This document shows, in pieces, positions 50,404 through 58,000 of a stretch of DNA of 64,000 nucleotides; the stretch's first letter is position 1; the number at the start of each line of letters is the position of its first letter. The notes below the pieces were generated by a model. It ran no database searches, was not told the origin of the DNA, and saw only the letters and a list, made by a program, of their open reading frames with translations. The position numbers and the translations under genes were made by a program. The stretch comes from Kibdelosporangium aridum (lineage in GTDB: Bacteria; Actinomycetota; Actinomycetes; Mycobacteriales; Pseudonocardiaceae). The stretch is from the NCBI RefSeq assembly GCF_900176515.1, contig NZ_FWXV01000005.1, positions 653,234 to 717,233 on the forward strand, given 5' to 3'.

Positions 50404-51225
50404 TCACTGCCGGCTGAGCTCCCACTTGTCGCCGGGCTGCACCGGCATGTGGAACACCACGATGCACGGGGTGAACTCGACGCTCTGCATCGTCAGGGCG
50501 CGGAACGTCCGGTCACCCAGCGTGGGATGACGCAGCGTGCGCAGCCTGCTGCGCAGTTCACGCACGTCGTGGTTGTCCCACATCCTGCTGAAATCCGGGT
50601 GCCGCGCCTTCAGATCGGCGACCAGCGCCCCCAGCCGGTCGTCCTCGATCGACGGCATGATCGCCGTGCGCCACCTGGCGATGATGTCGCTGACATCGGC
50701 TTCCCAGTTCTGGACGCGTTCTCTGCCCTCAGCGCTGAACAACCACCTCAACATGTTGCGCTGGTCTTCCGCCACCGCACCGAAATCGGTGTACCACTCG
50801 GCGGCCGCGCGGTTGCACGCGATGACGTCCACGTAGAGGTTGGCGCCGTAGACCGGGTATGGAGCGTCGTCCATTGACGCGACCAACCGCTTGACCAAGT
50901 CCTCAGCGGACACGTCACCTTGCAGCGGCGCCCGCGACGTTTTGCCGTACGCGAGGCTGTGCATGTAGCGCCGCTCGTCCTCGGTCAGTCCGAGCACGCG
51001 CGCGAGACTGTCGAGCACTTCAGGCGACGGGCGGATCTCACGGCCCTGTTCGAGATACGTGTACCAAGTCGGGCTCAGCCCGGCCAGCACAGCGACTTCC
51101 TCGCGCCGCAACCCTGCCGCGCGACGGCGTGGACCTGCGGGAAGCCCGACATCGGCCGGTGTGATCCGTTCCCGGCGGCTGCGCAGAAACCCCGCGAGCT
51201 CACGTCTGTCGTTCTCGGTCGTCAC
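50404..51225 (-). CDS. XRE/MmyB-like transcriptional regulator
   Basis: This 273-residue regulator has an N-terminal helix-turn-helix (GLRREEVAVLAGLSPTWYTY, then LEQGREIRPSPEVLDSLARV) and a C-terminal MmyB-type ligand domain (residues about 100-270; VYGANLYVDVIACNRAAAEW). The family is common in actinomycetes and includes activators and repressors near oxidoreductase genes; some bind fatty acids. The GTG start is preceded, 23 bases upstream, by a perfect 17-bp palindrome. The neighbouring WrbA-like gene, convergent, may be unrelated. Confidence 0.9.
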   Translation of the reverse strand: MTTENDRRELAGFLRSRRERITPADVGLPAGPRRRAAGLRREEVAVLAGLSPTWYTYLEQGREIRPSPEVLDSLARVLGLTEDERRYMHSLAYGKTSRAPLQGDVSAEDLVKRLVASMDDAPYPVYGANLYVDVIACNRAAAEWYTDFGAVAEDQRNMLRWLFSAEGRERVQNWEADVSDIIARWRTAIMPSIEDDRLGALVADLKARHPDFSRMWDNHDVRELRSRLRTLRHPTLGDRTFRALTMQSVEFTPCIVVFHMPVQPGDKWELSRQ

Positions 51226-51247
51226 TGCGGGGGCGAACCTCTCAACC

Positions 51248-51264
51248 TGGTACTCGGAGTACCA
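51248..51264. promoter_or_regulatory. Perfect 17-bp palindrome before the MmyB-like gene
   Basis: TGGTACTC-G-GAGTACCA has perfect 8-base arms around one G. It lies between the MmyB-like start (51225) and the divergent IS701-like gene (51339). It is probably the regulator's own operator. Confidence 0.75.
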
Positions 51265-51338
51265 CCATAACCAGACTCTATCCGCGTATTCCCGCTGGCC
51301 GTCATCGTGAGGAGCGGAAACGAAGATCAGCTGGGGGC

Positions 51339-52322
51339 GTGGTGACGACTGTGGTGGAGGTCGCGGATCTCGGGGTGGCCGCTTTCTGCGATGAGCTCTT
51401 CAGCTCGATGACAAGGTCCGATCAGCGGCGGTGGGCCGAGGTGTACGTGCGCGGCCTTGTGTCGGTTCCCGGCCGCAAGTCGATCCGGCGCATTTGCGAC
51501 GACGTGGTCGGCTGGCGCGCCGACCAATGCCTACAGCAATTCCTCAACCAGAGCCCGTGGCGCTGGGAACCGGTGCGGCGAGCACTCGCGCAGCACGCTG
51601 TCGCGGCGTTGCAGCCGAAAGCGTGGATTGTCGACGACGTGGTTTTCCCCAAGAACGGCGGCAGCTCGGTCGGTGTCGCCAGGCAATACGCCAGTTCGGA
51701 ACGGCGAATGCTGAATTGTCAGCTGGGCATCGGCGTGTTCATGGCGAACGAACACGCTTCCTGTGCCGTGACCTGGCGTCTGCGTCTGCCGGAGAGCTGG
51801 GACAACGACCACGTTCGCCGCAGCCGTGCCCGGTTGCCGGAAGACGAGCGGAGCCTTCCGCGATGGCAACACATCCTCGACGTGATCGACGAGCTGGCCG
51901 GTTGGGGCTGCACAGTGCCACCGATCCTGACCGACGCCTGCGACCAGCGGCAGATCCAGCCGCTGGTGCGCGGATTGGAGAAGCGTGGGCTGCGCTACGT
52001 CATCCGGGTTCCGGAGAACGCCTCGATGTTCGACTCGCTCGGTGCCCGGCGGGTGCTTGCCGAGACATCCTGTCGCAGGCCCAAGGCCAAGTGGCTCACC
52101 AACCTCAGTGCGATCCGGTTGCCCGAGCTGATCGGCCTCGTCCACCTGAGCCACCAGACCGATCGCGACATGGCACGACTACGGGACGAGTTCGGGTTGC
52201 GGCACTTCGAAGGACGGTCGTACGCGGGCTGGCACCACCACGTAACCCTTGTGTCCGCTGCACACGCGTATTGGACGCTACAACAACTCGAGTGCGGCAG
52301 CGACGCGCTGAACGTCGTCTGA
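51339..52322 (+). CDS. IS701-like transposase-derived protein, catalytic Glu missing
   Basis: This 327-residue protein resembles IS701-family DDE transposases. The first Asp motif (WIVDDVVFPKNGGSSVGVARQY, here WIVDDVVFPKNG) is intact, and the second Asp region reads PILTDACDQRQIQPLVRGLE where the family has DAGYG. The block before HFEGRSYAGWHHHVTLVSAA normally holds YRELK with the catalytic Glu; here it reads MARLRDEFG, so that Glu is replaced by Arg. At 327 residues it is shorter than typical members, and its last 15 codons are antisense to a decarboxylase remnant. No terminal inverted repeats were found. It is either a dead transposase or a domesticated protein; no promoter evidence decides. 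Confidence 0.7.
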   Translation: MVTTVVEVADLGVAAFCDELFSSMTRSDQRRWAEVYVRGLVSVPGRKSIRRICDDVVGWRADQCLQQFLNQSPWRWEPVRRALAQHAVAALQPKAWIVDDVVFPKNGGSSVGVARQYASSERRMLNCQLGIGVFMANEHASCAVTWRLRLPESWDNDHVRRSRARLPEDERSLPRWQHILDVIDELAGWGCTVPPILTDACDQRQIQPLVRGLEKRGLRYVIRVPENASMFDSLGARRVLAETSCRRPKAKWLTNLSAIRLPELIGLVHLSHQTDRDMARLRDEFGLRHFEGRSYAGWHHHVTLVSAAHAYWTLQQLECGSDALNVV

Positions 52323-52424
52323 GGTGGTGCGCCAGTTGCTGAAGGCGGCCCGGATGGCCGGAACACCTTGGTACACAGTCGGTGTGAGGAAGGCTTCACC
52401 GCTTTGGGACACGCCGTCCAACAC
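52278..52424 (-). pseudogene. C-terminal remnant of a PLP-dependent (group II-like) decarboxylase
   Basis: Reading the minus strand gives 48 codons ending in TAG: LDGVSQSGEAFLTPTVYQG, then VPAIRAAFSNWRTTSDDVQR, then VAAALELL. The SGEAFLTPTV and RAAFSNWRTT blocks are the usual C-terminal sequence of pyridoxal-phosphate amino-acid decarboxylases. A TGA lies directly upstream and the rest of the enzyme is absent, because the DUF6069 gene begins to the right. The remnant overlaps the IS701-like frame antisense over its last 15 codons. It is a broken gene piece left by a rearrangement. Confidence 0.6.
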
Positions 52425-52449
52425 TCAGTTTGGCGAACACCCCGAAAGG

Positions 52450-52881
52450 TTACGCCCGTGGCGTTACCGGAAGGGCTTGGTACAGCGCGGCGACGGCACA
52501 CACCGCAACGACGGTATGCATCAGGATCAGCGCGATGATCCCGACCGCGTTGGCGTTGGGCTCGAAGTCGCTGAAGAACATGGCCAGGTCCGGAATGTAC
52601 GAAACCACGACGACGGTCGGTACGAGCCAGCGCAACACCTTCTGTGGATCGGACGCCTTCCAGCGGATCAGGGCCCAGCCGATAGCGCCTGCCGCGATGC
52701 CGTACAACGTGTACGGCACGAACGCGCCAATGGTGAGCGGCCCGAAGTCCTCGGACGCGCCCGCCGCGTGGGCGAGTGCCGCGATACCGATGTTCACAGC
52801 GCACGCCACCACGGCCGCGGCGATCAGGTAGCCGGCCACTGCCACCGGCTTCACGGGAGCAAGTGTCTTCGTCATGGCCAT
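52450..52881 (-). CDS. DUF6069-type four-helix membrane protein
   Basis: This 143-residue membrane protein has four hydrophobic segments (AVAGYLIAAAVVACAVNIGI; FVPYTLYGIAAGAIGWALI; LVPTVVVVSYIPDLAMFF; AVGIIALILMHTVVAVCAVA). The DLAMFF and HTVVAVCAV elements match the DUF6069 family known from actinobacteria, whose function is not known. The start may be the first or third codon, both Met. It is divergent from the DNA-repair pair by about 40 bases. Confidence 0.8.
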   Translation of the reverse strand: MAMTKTLAPVKPVAVAGYLIAAAVVACAVNIGIAALAHAAGASEDFGPLTIGAFVPYTLYGIAAGAIGWALIRWKASDPQKVLRWLVPTVVVVSYIPDLAMFFSDFEPNANAVGIIALILMHTVVAVCAVAALYQALPVTPRA

Positions 52882-52921
52882 AAGTTACGCACCGCGACGG
52901 AACATGGTTCATAGTTGTTTG

Positions 52922-53266
52922 GTGAACCGGCCCGCGTTCGTCCTGCACGACCATCGGAAACCGAGGCCGCACTTCGACCTGAGGCTCGAGGAGAACGGCG
53001 TGCTCCGGTCGTGGGCGGTCCCGCGTGGCCTGCCCCAGAAACCAGGGGAGAACAGGCTCGCCGTCGAGGTCCCGGATCATGCCCTAGACCACCTGACCTA
53101 CGAGGACGCCGACAAGTCCATCGCCGACATCGGCTGGTGGGAGGAGCACGACCGCAATGCCAGGCGCATGCTGTTCACCCTGCACGGCAGGCAGGACTCG
53201 GTCCGGTACGCGCTGATCCGCACGTCGAGTGACTGGCTGCTGCGCAGGACCAAGGAGCAAGGGTGA
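52922..53266 (+). CDS. LigD-type 3'-phosphoesterase domain protein (stand-alone)
   Basis: This protein has 114 residues from the GTG of VNRPAFVLHDHRKPRPHFDL; an ATG six codons earlier (52904) is possible. It is the 3'-phosphoesterase domain that in bacterial DNA ligase D trims 3'-phosphate or ribonucleotide ends. The catalytic HxDxR block is PHFDLRLEENGVLRSWAVP and the second His-rich block is AVEVPDHALDHLTYED. Here it stands alone without polymerase or ligase domains. It is joined to a uracil-DNA glycosylase gene by a GTGA overlap, suggesting a two-protein end-processing and base-excision repair unit. Confidence 0.88.
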   Translation: MNRPAFVLHDHRKPRPHFDLRLEENGVLRSWAVPRGLPQKPGENRLAVEVPDHALDHLTYEDADKSIADIGWWEEHDRNARRMLFTLHGRQDSVRYALIRTSSDWLLRRTKEQG

Positions 53267-53853
53267 CTTCGGAGCTGACGCGCATCCGCCTGGACCTGGT
53301 GGACGACCCCGCCAACGCCTGGGCGACCGAGCTCGGCTACCAGCCGGTCTACCAGGCCGCGGCGACCGCGAGGATCGCGATCATCGGGCAGGCGCCGGGC
53401 AAGCGGGCCCAGCAAAGCGGCGTGCCGTTCGACGACCCCAGCGGCGTGAAGCTGCGGGAATGGCTGGGCGTGACCGACGAGCAGTTCTACGACCCGAGGC
53501 TGTTCGCCATCCTGCCGATGGACTTCTACTACCCGGGCAAAGCGACGAATGGCGATCTGCCGCCGCGTCCGGACTTCGCGGAGAAATGGCATCCGAAGAT
53601 CCTCGCCGAGCTGACCGACATCCGGCTGACGTTGCTGATCGGCAGCTACTCGCAGAAGCGCTACCTCAAGGGCCGGATGAAGCCGAGCCTGACCGAGACC
53701 GTCCGGTCCTATCAGGACTACCTGCCGGAGATCATGCCGCTTGTGCACCCGTCACCGATGAACTTCCGGTGGCAGAGCCGCAATCCGTGGTTCGCCAGCG
53801 AGGTCGTCCCGGTATTGCGGGACATGGTGGCCAAAGCCCTGAGCCCGCCGTGA
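53263..53853 (+). CDS. Uracil-DNA glycosylase superfamily protein
   Basis: This 196-residue protein shows the UDG fold. Motif I is AIIGQAPGKRAQQSGVPFDD and the second motif is LVHPSPMNFRWQSRNPWF. The block SYSQKRYLKGRMKPSLTETV lies between. The GQAPG/HPSP pair is typical of the MUG/UdgX-like small glycosylases found in actinobacteria. It would remove uracil or damaged bases from DNA. The GTG start overlaps the stop of the phosphoesterase gene (GTGA), so the two are coupled. Confidence 0.88.
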   Translation: MTSELTRIRLDLVDDPANAWATELGYQPVYQAAATARIAIIGQAPGKRAQQSGVPFDDPSGVKLREWLGVTDEQFYDPRLFAILPMDFYYPGKATNGDLPPRPDFAEKWHPKILAELTDIRLTLLIGSYSQKRYLKGRMKPSLTETVRSYQDYLPEIMPLVHPSPMNFRWQSRNPWFASEVVPVLRDMVAKALSPP

Positions 53854-53873
53854 CGGGCTCAGGGCTGGTGGCA

Positions 53874-55052
53874 TCAGCTGACGCGTTCGAAATCGACGCG
53901 GAACACTTGGCCCGCGCGGTCGGTGACCACGTACAGCTCACCGAACTTGTCCACACCGAACGAACTGACCTGGGCCGGGAACTGGCCGATCCGGGCGTTG
54001 GTGTAGGTGCCGTCGCGGTTCTTGCGCAACGCCCACGCGTTCGCCGAGCAGTAGTCGGTAGCGATGTACGTACCGAACGCCAGGCGCGCGTGCTTCAAGC
54101 CACGGTAGACGTGACCACCGATCACGGCACATCCGTCCACTCTGGTCTGGTAGTGGAAAACCGGAGCGGTGTAGTCGGCGTCCGGGGTGCACCGGGCCGC
54201 GTTGAACACCGCCGGACCTTCCATACAGGACCAGCCGTAGTTCACCCCGCCTTTGAATGGCCTGGCGTGGTTGACTTCCTCGAACGCTCCTTGGCCGACG
54301 TCGGCGATCCACAGTGAACCGTCGAGCCGGTCGAAGGAGAACCGCCACGGGTTGCGCAGACCGTACGCCCAGATCTCCGGGCGTGCCCCAGCCGTGTGCA
54401 CGAACGGGTTCGACTGGGGCACGCAGTAAGGCAATTCGCCGCACGACCGGTTCACGTCGATGCGCAGGATCTTGCCGAGCAACGTCCCCAGGTTCAGAGC
54501 GTTCGCGTCCGGGTCGCCGCCGCTGCCACCGTCACCGAGACTCCAGTACAGGTAGCCGTCCGGCCCGAACGCGAGCTGGCCGCCGTTGTGGTTGCTGAAC
54601 CGCGAGTGGTCCTGTGTCAGCAAGACTTGTTCGCTCGACGGGTCGCCGAGCGTGACTCGCGAGAGCGTCAACGCGCCGTCGGCAAGCCGGGTGTAGGTCA
54701 CGTACACCTGGGACGTTCTGGCGAAATCGTGAGCGGGCGCGATGCCGAGCAGGCCGCGTTCGTTGGCGACGCTGTTCACCCGGTCACTGATGTCCAGCAC
54801 CGGGTCGGCGGCCAAGCCGTCCGTGGGATGGAACGACCTGACCGTGCCGCGCTTCTCGGTGATGAGGATCCGGTCGCCGGCCGTGGCCATCGCGACCGGC
54901 CGCACCAGGCCGGTGGCGACCTCCGTGGTCACCACCTTCACCTGGTCCAATGGTGGTAAACCGCCGCGTTCCCCGGCGACGGCAGGCGAGACTACCGCGG
55001 GCAGCAGGGCGGCCGTCGCCAAGACGAGGCCTGTCCGTCTGAGTCCTGACAT
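53874..55052 (-). CDS. Secreted PQQ-dependent sugar dehydrogenase (GSDH family)
   Basis: This protein has 392 residues from the ATG of MSGLRRTGLVLATAALLPAV, preceded by GAGGAG; the Sec signal ends near AVAGER at about 28. The beta-propeller blocks include GDRILITEKRGTVRSFHP, NHNGGQLAFGPDGYLYWSLG (the catalytic His and sugar-binding loop) and GARPEIWAYGLRNPWRFSFD. This is the glucose/sorbosone dehydrogenase family that uses PQQ and calcium. It would oxidise sugars outside the cell. No PQQ synthesis genes are linked; the cofactor may be scavenged. It lies downstream of the xylanase on the same strand. Confidence 0.9.
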   Translation of the reverse strand: MSGLRRTGLVLATAALLPAVVSPAVAGERGGLPPLDQVKVVTTEVATGLVRPVAMATAGDRILITEKRGTVRSFHPTDGLAADPVLDISDRVNSVANERGLLGIAPAHDFARTSQVYVTYTRLADGALTLSRVTLGDPSSEQVLLTQDHSRFSNHNGGQLAFGPDGYLYWSLGDGGSGGDPDANALNLGTLLGKILRIDVNRSCGELPYCVPQSNPFVHTAGARPEIWAYGLRNPWRFSFDRLDGSLWIADVGQGAFEEVNHARPFKGGVNYGWSCMEGPAVFNAARCTPDADYTAPVFHYQTRVDGCAVIGGHVYRGLKHARLAFGTYIATDYCSANAWALRKNRDGTYTNARIGQFPAQVSSFGVDKFGELYVVTDRAGQVFRVDFERVS

Positions 55053-55121
55053 GCACAAGCTCCTCAACTGAAGTTGGGATCCAGTGCGTGGTGGTACGCC
55101 TGCCGGGCGAATCCGGTTCAA

Positions 55122-57026
55122 TCAGGGCGATCCGCACGAGACGGACGGTTGAGCCCACTGCCCGTTGGCCATCACCGTGAAGCCGAACGTCGTGCTTGCC
55201 CCGGCAGCCAGATTGCCGTTGCCGTTGGGCTTCATCGTCATGACTGTCCCGCTTGAGTCCCAGCTCGCGGTGCCGTTCCACGTTGTGGAAACGCGCTGTG
55301 GCGCGGTGATCGTGACGGTCGAGGTCCAGCTGGTGATCGCCGCCGAGCCTGCCTTGATCGTCACCTCGCCGTTGAAGCGATCACCCCACTGCTGCGTGGT
55401 GCGGTACGAAGCAGTGCAAGAACCGTTGCCCGGCTCGGTGCCCGGGGCGACAACCTGACCGTTCGTGGAAATCATCCCCGCACACAGGTTGCGGCTGGAC
55501 AAATTGGCCACGATCTGAGGGATGGCGTTGACCGTCGTCTGGTAGCCGTCGTGCATCAGGATGATGCCGCCGGGCTGCAACGTGGACGCGGCCTGCACGA
55601 TCTGCGCGGTGCTCGCGTTGTTCCAGTCCTGCGAGTCGACCGTCCACATCACTTCGGTGAGACCCAGTTGTGCCTGGACTTGGCGGACCGTGCTGTTGGT
55701 TTCGCCGTACGGCGGACGGAACAGCCTCGGCGTCTGGCCAGTTGCCTGCTGCAAGGCCTGCTGGGTCTGCGAGAGTTCCGAGGTGATCTGCGCGGCGGTC
55801 ATCTGCGTCAGGTGCGGGTGGGTCCAACTGTGGTTGCCGACCCACATCCCCGCGTCGATCTGGCTGCGAGTCAGCGCGGGATTCTGTTGCACCCGTTGGC
55901 CGACGTTGAAGAACGTCGCCCGCACGCCCGCGGACCGGAGCGCGTTGAGCAGCTGGGGAGTGGTTGAGCTGTTCGGCCCGTCGTCGAACGTCAGGCCGAC
56001 GTATCCCGCACTGCAGTTCGAACCGCCGGGCGGCGGTATGCTGCCGCTGTTCAACGCGCTGAGCACGGCGTCGTAAGCGGGTTTCTTGCCGCCGCTGTTG
56101 TTGAACAGCAACGGAGTCTGACTGGCACGCCACGAGTCACTGTCACGGATACCCCACACTGTGATGCCATTACAGCGGGCGACGGCGAGGCAGTCCCGCA
56201 CGACATTGCCGTATGTCGTCGGTGGTGCGCCCTCGATGTCCAACTCGGTGATCTGCACGTCCACGCCCAGTGCGGCGAAACTCGACAGAGTCGTGCGATA
56301 GTTCGACGGATACGGCGAGTTGTTGTTGAAATGCGACTGCAGTCCGACGCAGTCGATCGGCACGCCACGGGACTTGAAGTCCTGCACCATCCGGTAGACG
56401 GCCTGGGTCTTGGCATGACTCCAGTCGTCGGTGTTGTAGTCGTTGTAGCACAGCTTGGCGTTCGGATCCGCCGCACGCGCGGCCCGGAACGCCGCCTCGA
56501 TCCAGTCGTTGCCGGTGCGCTGCAGGTTCGAGTCACGCCGCGCACCGCTGCTGCCGTCGGCGAACGCCTCGTTCACCACGTCCCACGCGTAGATCTTGCC
56601 CCGGTAGTACGAGGCGACCCGGGTGACGTGGTTGAGCATCGCCTGGCGCAGCGCGCTTCCGCTCATGTTCTGCATCCAGCCCGGCTGCTGGGAATGCCAG
56701 GCCAACGTGTGGCCACGCACGCGCATCCCTTGGGAGACCGCGTGATTGACGATGCGATCGGCGTTGCCGAAGCTGAACTGGTTCTGGTTCGGCTCGGTGG
56801 CGTCGATCTTCATCTCGTTCTCGGGCGTGACCATGTTGAACTCACGGTTCAAGATGCCGACGTACGTGCTGTCGCCGAGTTTGTGGGCCGCGACAGCAGC
56901 CCCGAAATACCGGCCCTTTTCCGCCGCCGACGCACCCAGCGTCGTGCCCGCGTCGGCGGTGCCCGGCAACAGGAACGTGCCAAGCAAAGCCAGGAGCGCG
57001 GCGTGTCTGCCCACAGTTCTGGACAT
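55122..57026 (-). CDS. Trimodular secreted xylanase: GH10 + CE4 deacetylase + CBM2
   Basis: This protein has 634 residues from the ATG of MSRTVGRHAALLALLGTFLL, directly behind GGAGGAAGTG; the signal peptide ends near TADA at 26. The GH10 domain (about 27-345) has the acid/base in AWDVVNEAF (near Glu152) and the nucleophile in QITELDIEG (near Glu259). The CE4 polysaccharide-deacetylase domain (about 355-545) has GLTFDDGPNS, NHSWTHPHLT, FRPPYGETN and IILMHDGYQ. The CBM2 at the end (about 548-634) begins CTASYRTTQQWGDRFNGEV and ends SVSC. It would cut xylan and remove its acetyl groups while bound to cellulose. Such bifunctional enzymes are known from actinomycetes. Confidence 0.95.
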   Translation of the reverse strand: MSRTVGRHAALLALLGTFLLPGTADAGTTLGASAAEKGRYFGAAVAAHKLGDSTYVGILNREFNMVTPENEMKIDATEPNQNQFSFGNADRIVNHAVSQGMRVRGHTLAWHSQQPGWMQNMSGSALRQAMLNHVTRVASYYRGKIYAWDVVNEAFADGSSGARRDSNLQRTGNDWIEAAFRAARAADPNAKLCYNDYNTDDWSHAKTQAVYRMVQDFKSRGVPIDCVGLQSHFNNNSPYPSNYRTTLSSFAALGVDVQITELDIEGAPPTTYGNVVRDCLAVARCNGITVWGIRDSDSWRASQTPLLFNNSGGKKPAYDAVLSALNSGSIPPPGGSNCSAGYVGLTFDDGPNSSTTPQLLNALRSAGVRATFFNVGQRVQQNPALTRSQIDAGMWVGNHSWTHPHLTQMTAAQITSELSQTQQALQQATGQTPRLFRPPYGETNSTVRQVQAQLGLTEVMWTVDSQDWNNASTAQIVQAASTLQPGGIILMHDGYQTTVNAIPQIVANLSSRNLCAGMISTNGQVVAPGTEPGNGSCTASYRTTQQWGDRFNGEVTIKAGSAAITSWTSTVTITAPQRVSTTWNGTASWDSSGTVMTMKPNGNGNLAAGASTTFGFTVMANGQWAQPSVSCGSP

Positions 57027-57082
57027 CACTTCCTCCAAGGTCATCAAGGGGCTTCCGGCGCACGGAAAGCCCCGGCAGGGTT

Positions 57083-57204
57083 TCGAAAGTATCGAAAAAT
57101 ATGATGACGCTTTCGGGAATGTAGGACGTTGTTCACGGCCGGTCAAGGACTTGTTTCCGGCATGCTAAATCAAGGCCTCGAATTGGCGCGCATCGAAAGT
57201 ATCG
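57083..57204. promoter_or_regulatory. Two TCGAAAGTATCG repeats upstream of the xylanase
   Basis: The 12-base sequence TCGAAAGTATCG occurs at 57083-57094 and 57193-57204, within 180 bases upstream of the xylanase start. Each is an imperfect palindrome (CGAAAGTATCG). It resembles CGAAA-N-TTTCG elements described for actinomycete xylanase promoters (from memory). The stretch 57027-57316 holds no gene. Confidence 0.5.
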
Positions 57205-57316
57205 GACTGGCGCCGGTTTATGGGTCCACAGTGGATGGTTCGATTGGCGGTGGATCACAACACCTTGTGTGGGCCGATCGAGGCAGTCCTGGGGAGTGAC
57301 GCGGGCGATTCTGTCT

Positions 57317-57898
57317 TCAGTGGACGGTCACCGCCTGGTAGACACCGTCGAGTGCGCGCAGGATCCGCGTGACGGCATCGTCCTCGTCGGGGCGTCCAGC
57401 TTCGAGCCATGCCATGATCGCCTCGATCAGCATCGTGGTCGCCAGATTCGCGCCCCACAATGCCCATGACTTGCTGGCCGCGGCCTCTTCCATGTGCGGC
57501 AGCAGTGCCGCGGCCATTGCTTCGCGTACGCCGTCGACCTCGTCGCGGAACTCGGGTTCCCTTGCCGCGTAGTGGAACAACAAGCGGAACCCGTCCGGGT
57601 CCTCGGATGCCCACTTGAGCATGCCGGGCACGGTGTGGTCGCCGAGTTCGCCCTCATCGGTGGTCGCGGCATGCATACGCAACGCCGCGCGTTCGAGAAC
57701 TGCTTGGTAGAGATCGGTTTTCGAGTCGAAGTGCCGGTAGAGGATCATCCGGGTTACGCCAGACTCCGTGGCCACGTCGTCAAGGCTGGTCGGTGTGAAC
57801 CCGCCTGCCTTGGCAAAGGCGCGGGTGGCCGCGGCGAGGATCTGTTCGCGGCGTTCCTCGCGGCGCATTCGGCGCGGACGCGCCTCTGGATCTGTCAC
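57317..57898 (-). CDS. TetR-family regulator divergent from DrrAB-like exporter
   Basis: This 193-residue regulator has an unusually basic leader (EARPRRMRREERREQILAAA) and the helix-turn-helix LDDVATESGVTRMILYRHF. The C-terminal domain ends ALDGVYQAVTVH. It is divergent from the ABC exporter genes across about 100 bases of A/T-rich sequence with a GTATA-N8-TATAC element, so it likely represses the exporter. The inducing drug is unknown. Confidence 0.9.
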   Translation of the reverse strand: MTDPEARPRRMRREERREQILAAATRAFAKAGGFTPTSLDDVATESGVTRMILYRHFDSKTDLYQAVLERAALRMHAATTDEGELGDHTVPGMLKWASEDPDGFRLLFHYAAREPEFRDEVDGVREAMAAALLPHMEEAAASKSWALWGANLATTMLIEAIMAWLEAGRPDEDDAVTRILRALDGVYQAVTVH

Positions 57899-57961
57899 GA
57901 GCGGTTGCTCCCCACGTCGGTACTCGCCGCAGTGTACTCATTGCTAAGTAGATTCTTATGT

Positions 57962-57979
57962 GTATATTCAAGCGTATAC
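57962..57979. promoter_or_regulatory. Candidate TetR operator in the DrrAB divergent promoter
   Basis: GTATA-TTCAAGCG-TATAC is an 18-base inverted repeat with 5-base arms in an A/T-rich stretch, 21 bases before the ATPase start. A weaker TACT-N8-AGTA lies nearby to the left. Confidence 0.45.
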
Positions 57980-58000
57980 TTAATGACGGGAAGGGGAGCT

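Noticed and set aside
51300..52350. Intact IS701 insertion sequence with terminal inverted repeats
   Set aside because: No matching inverted repeats or target duplication were found flanking the IS701-like gene, and its catalytic Glu is missing.
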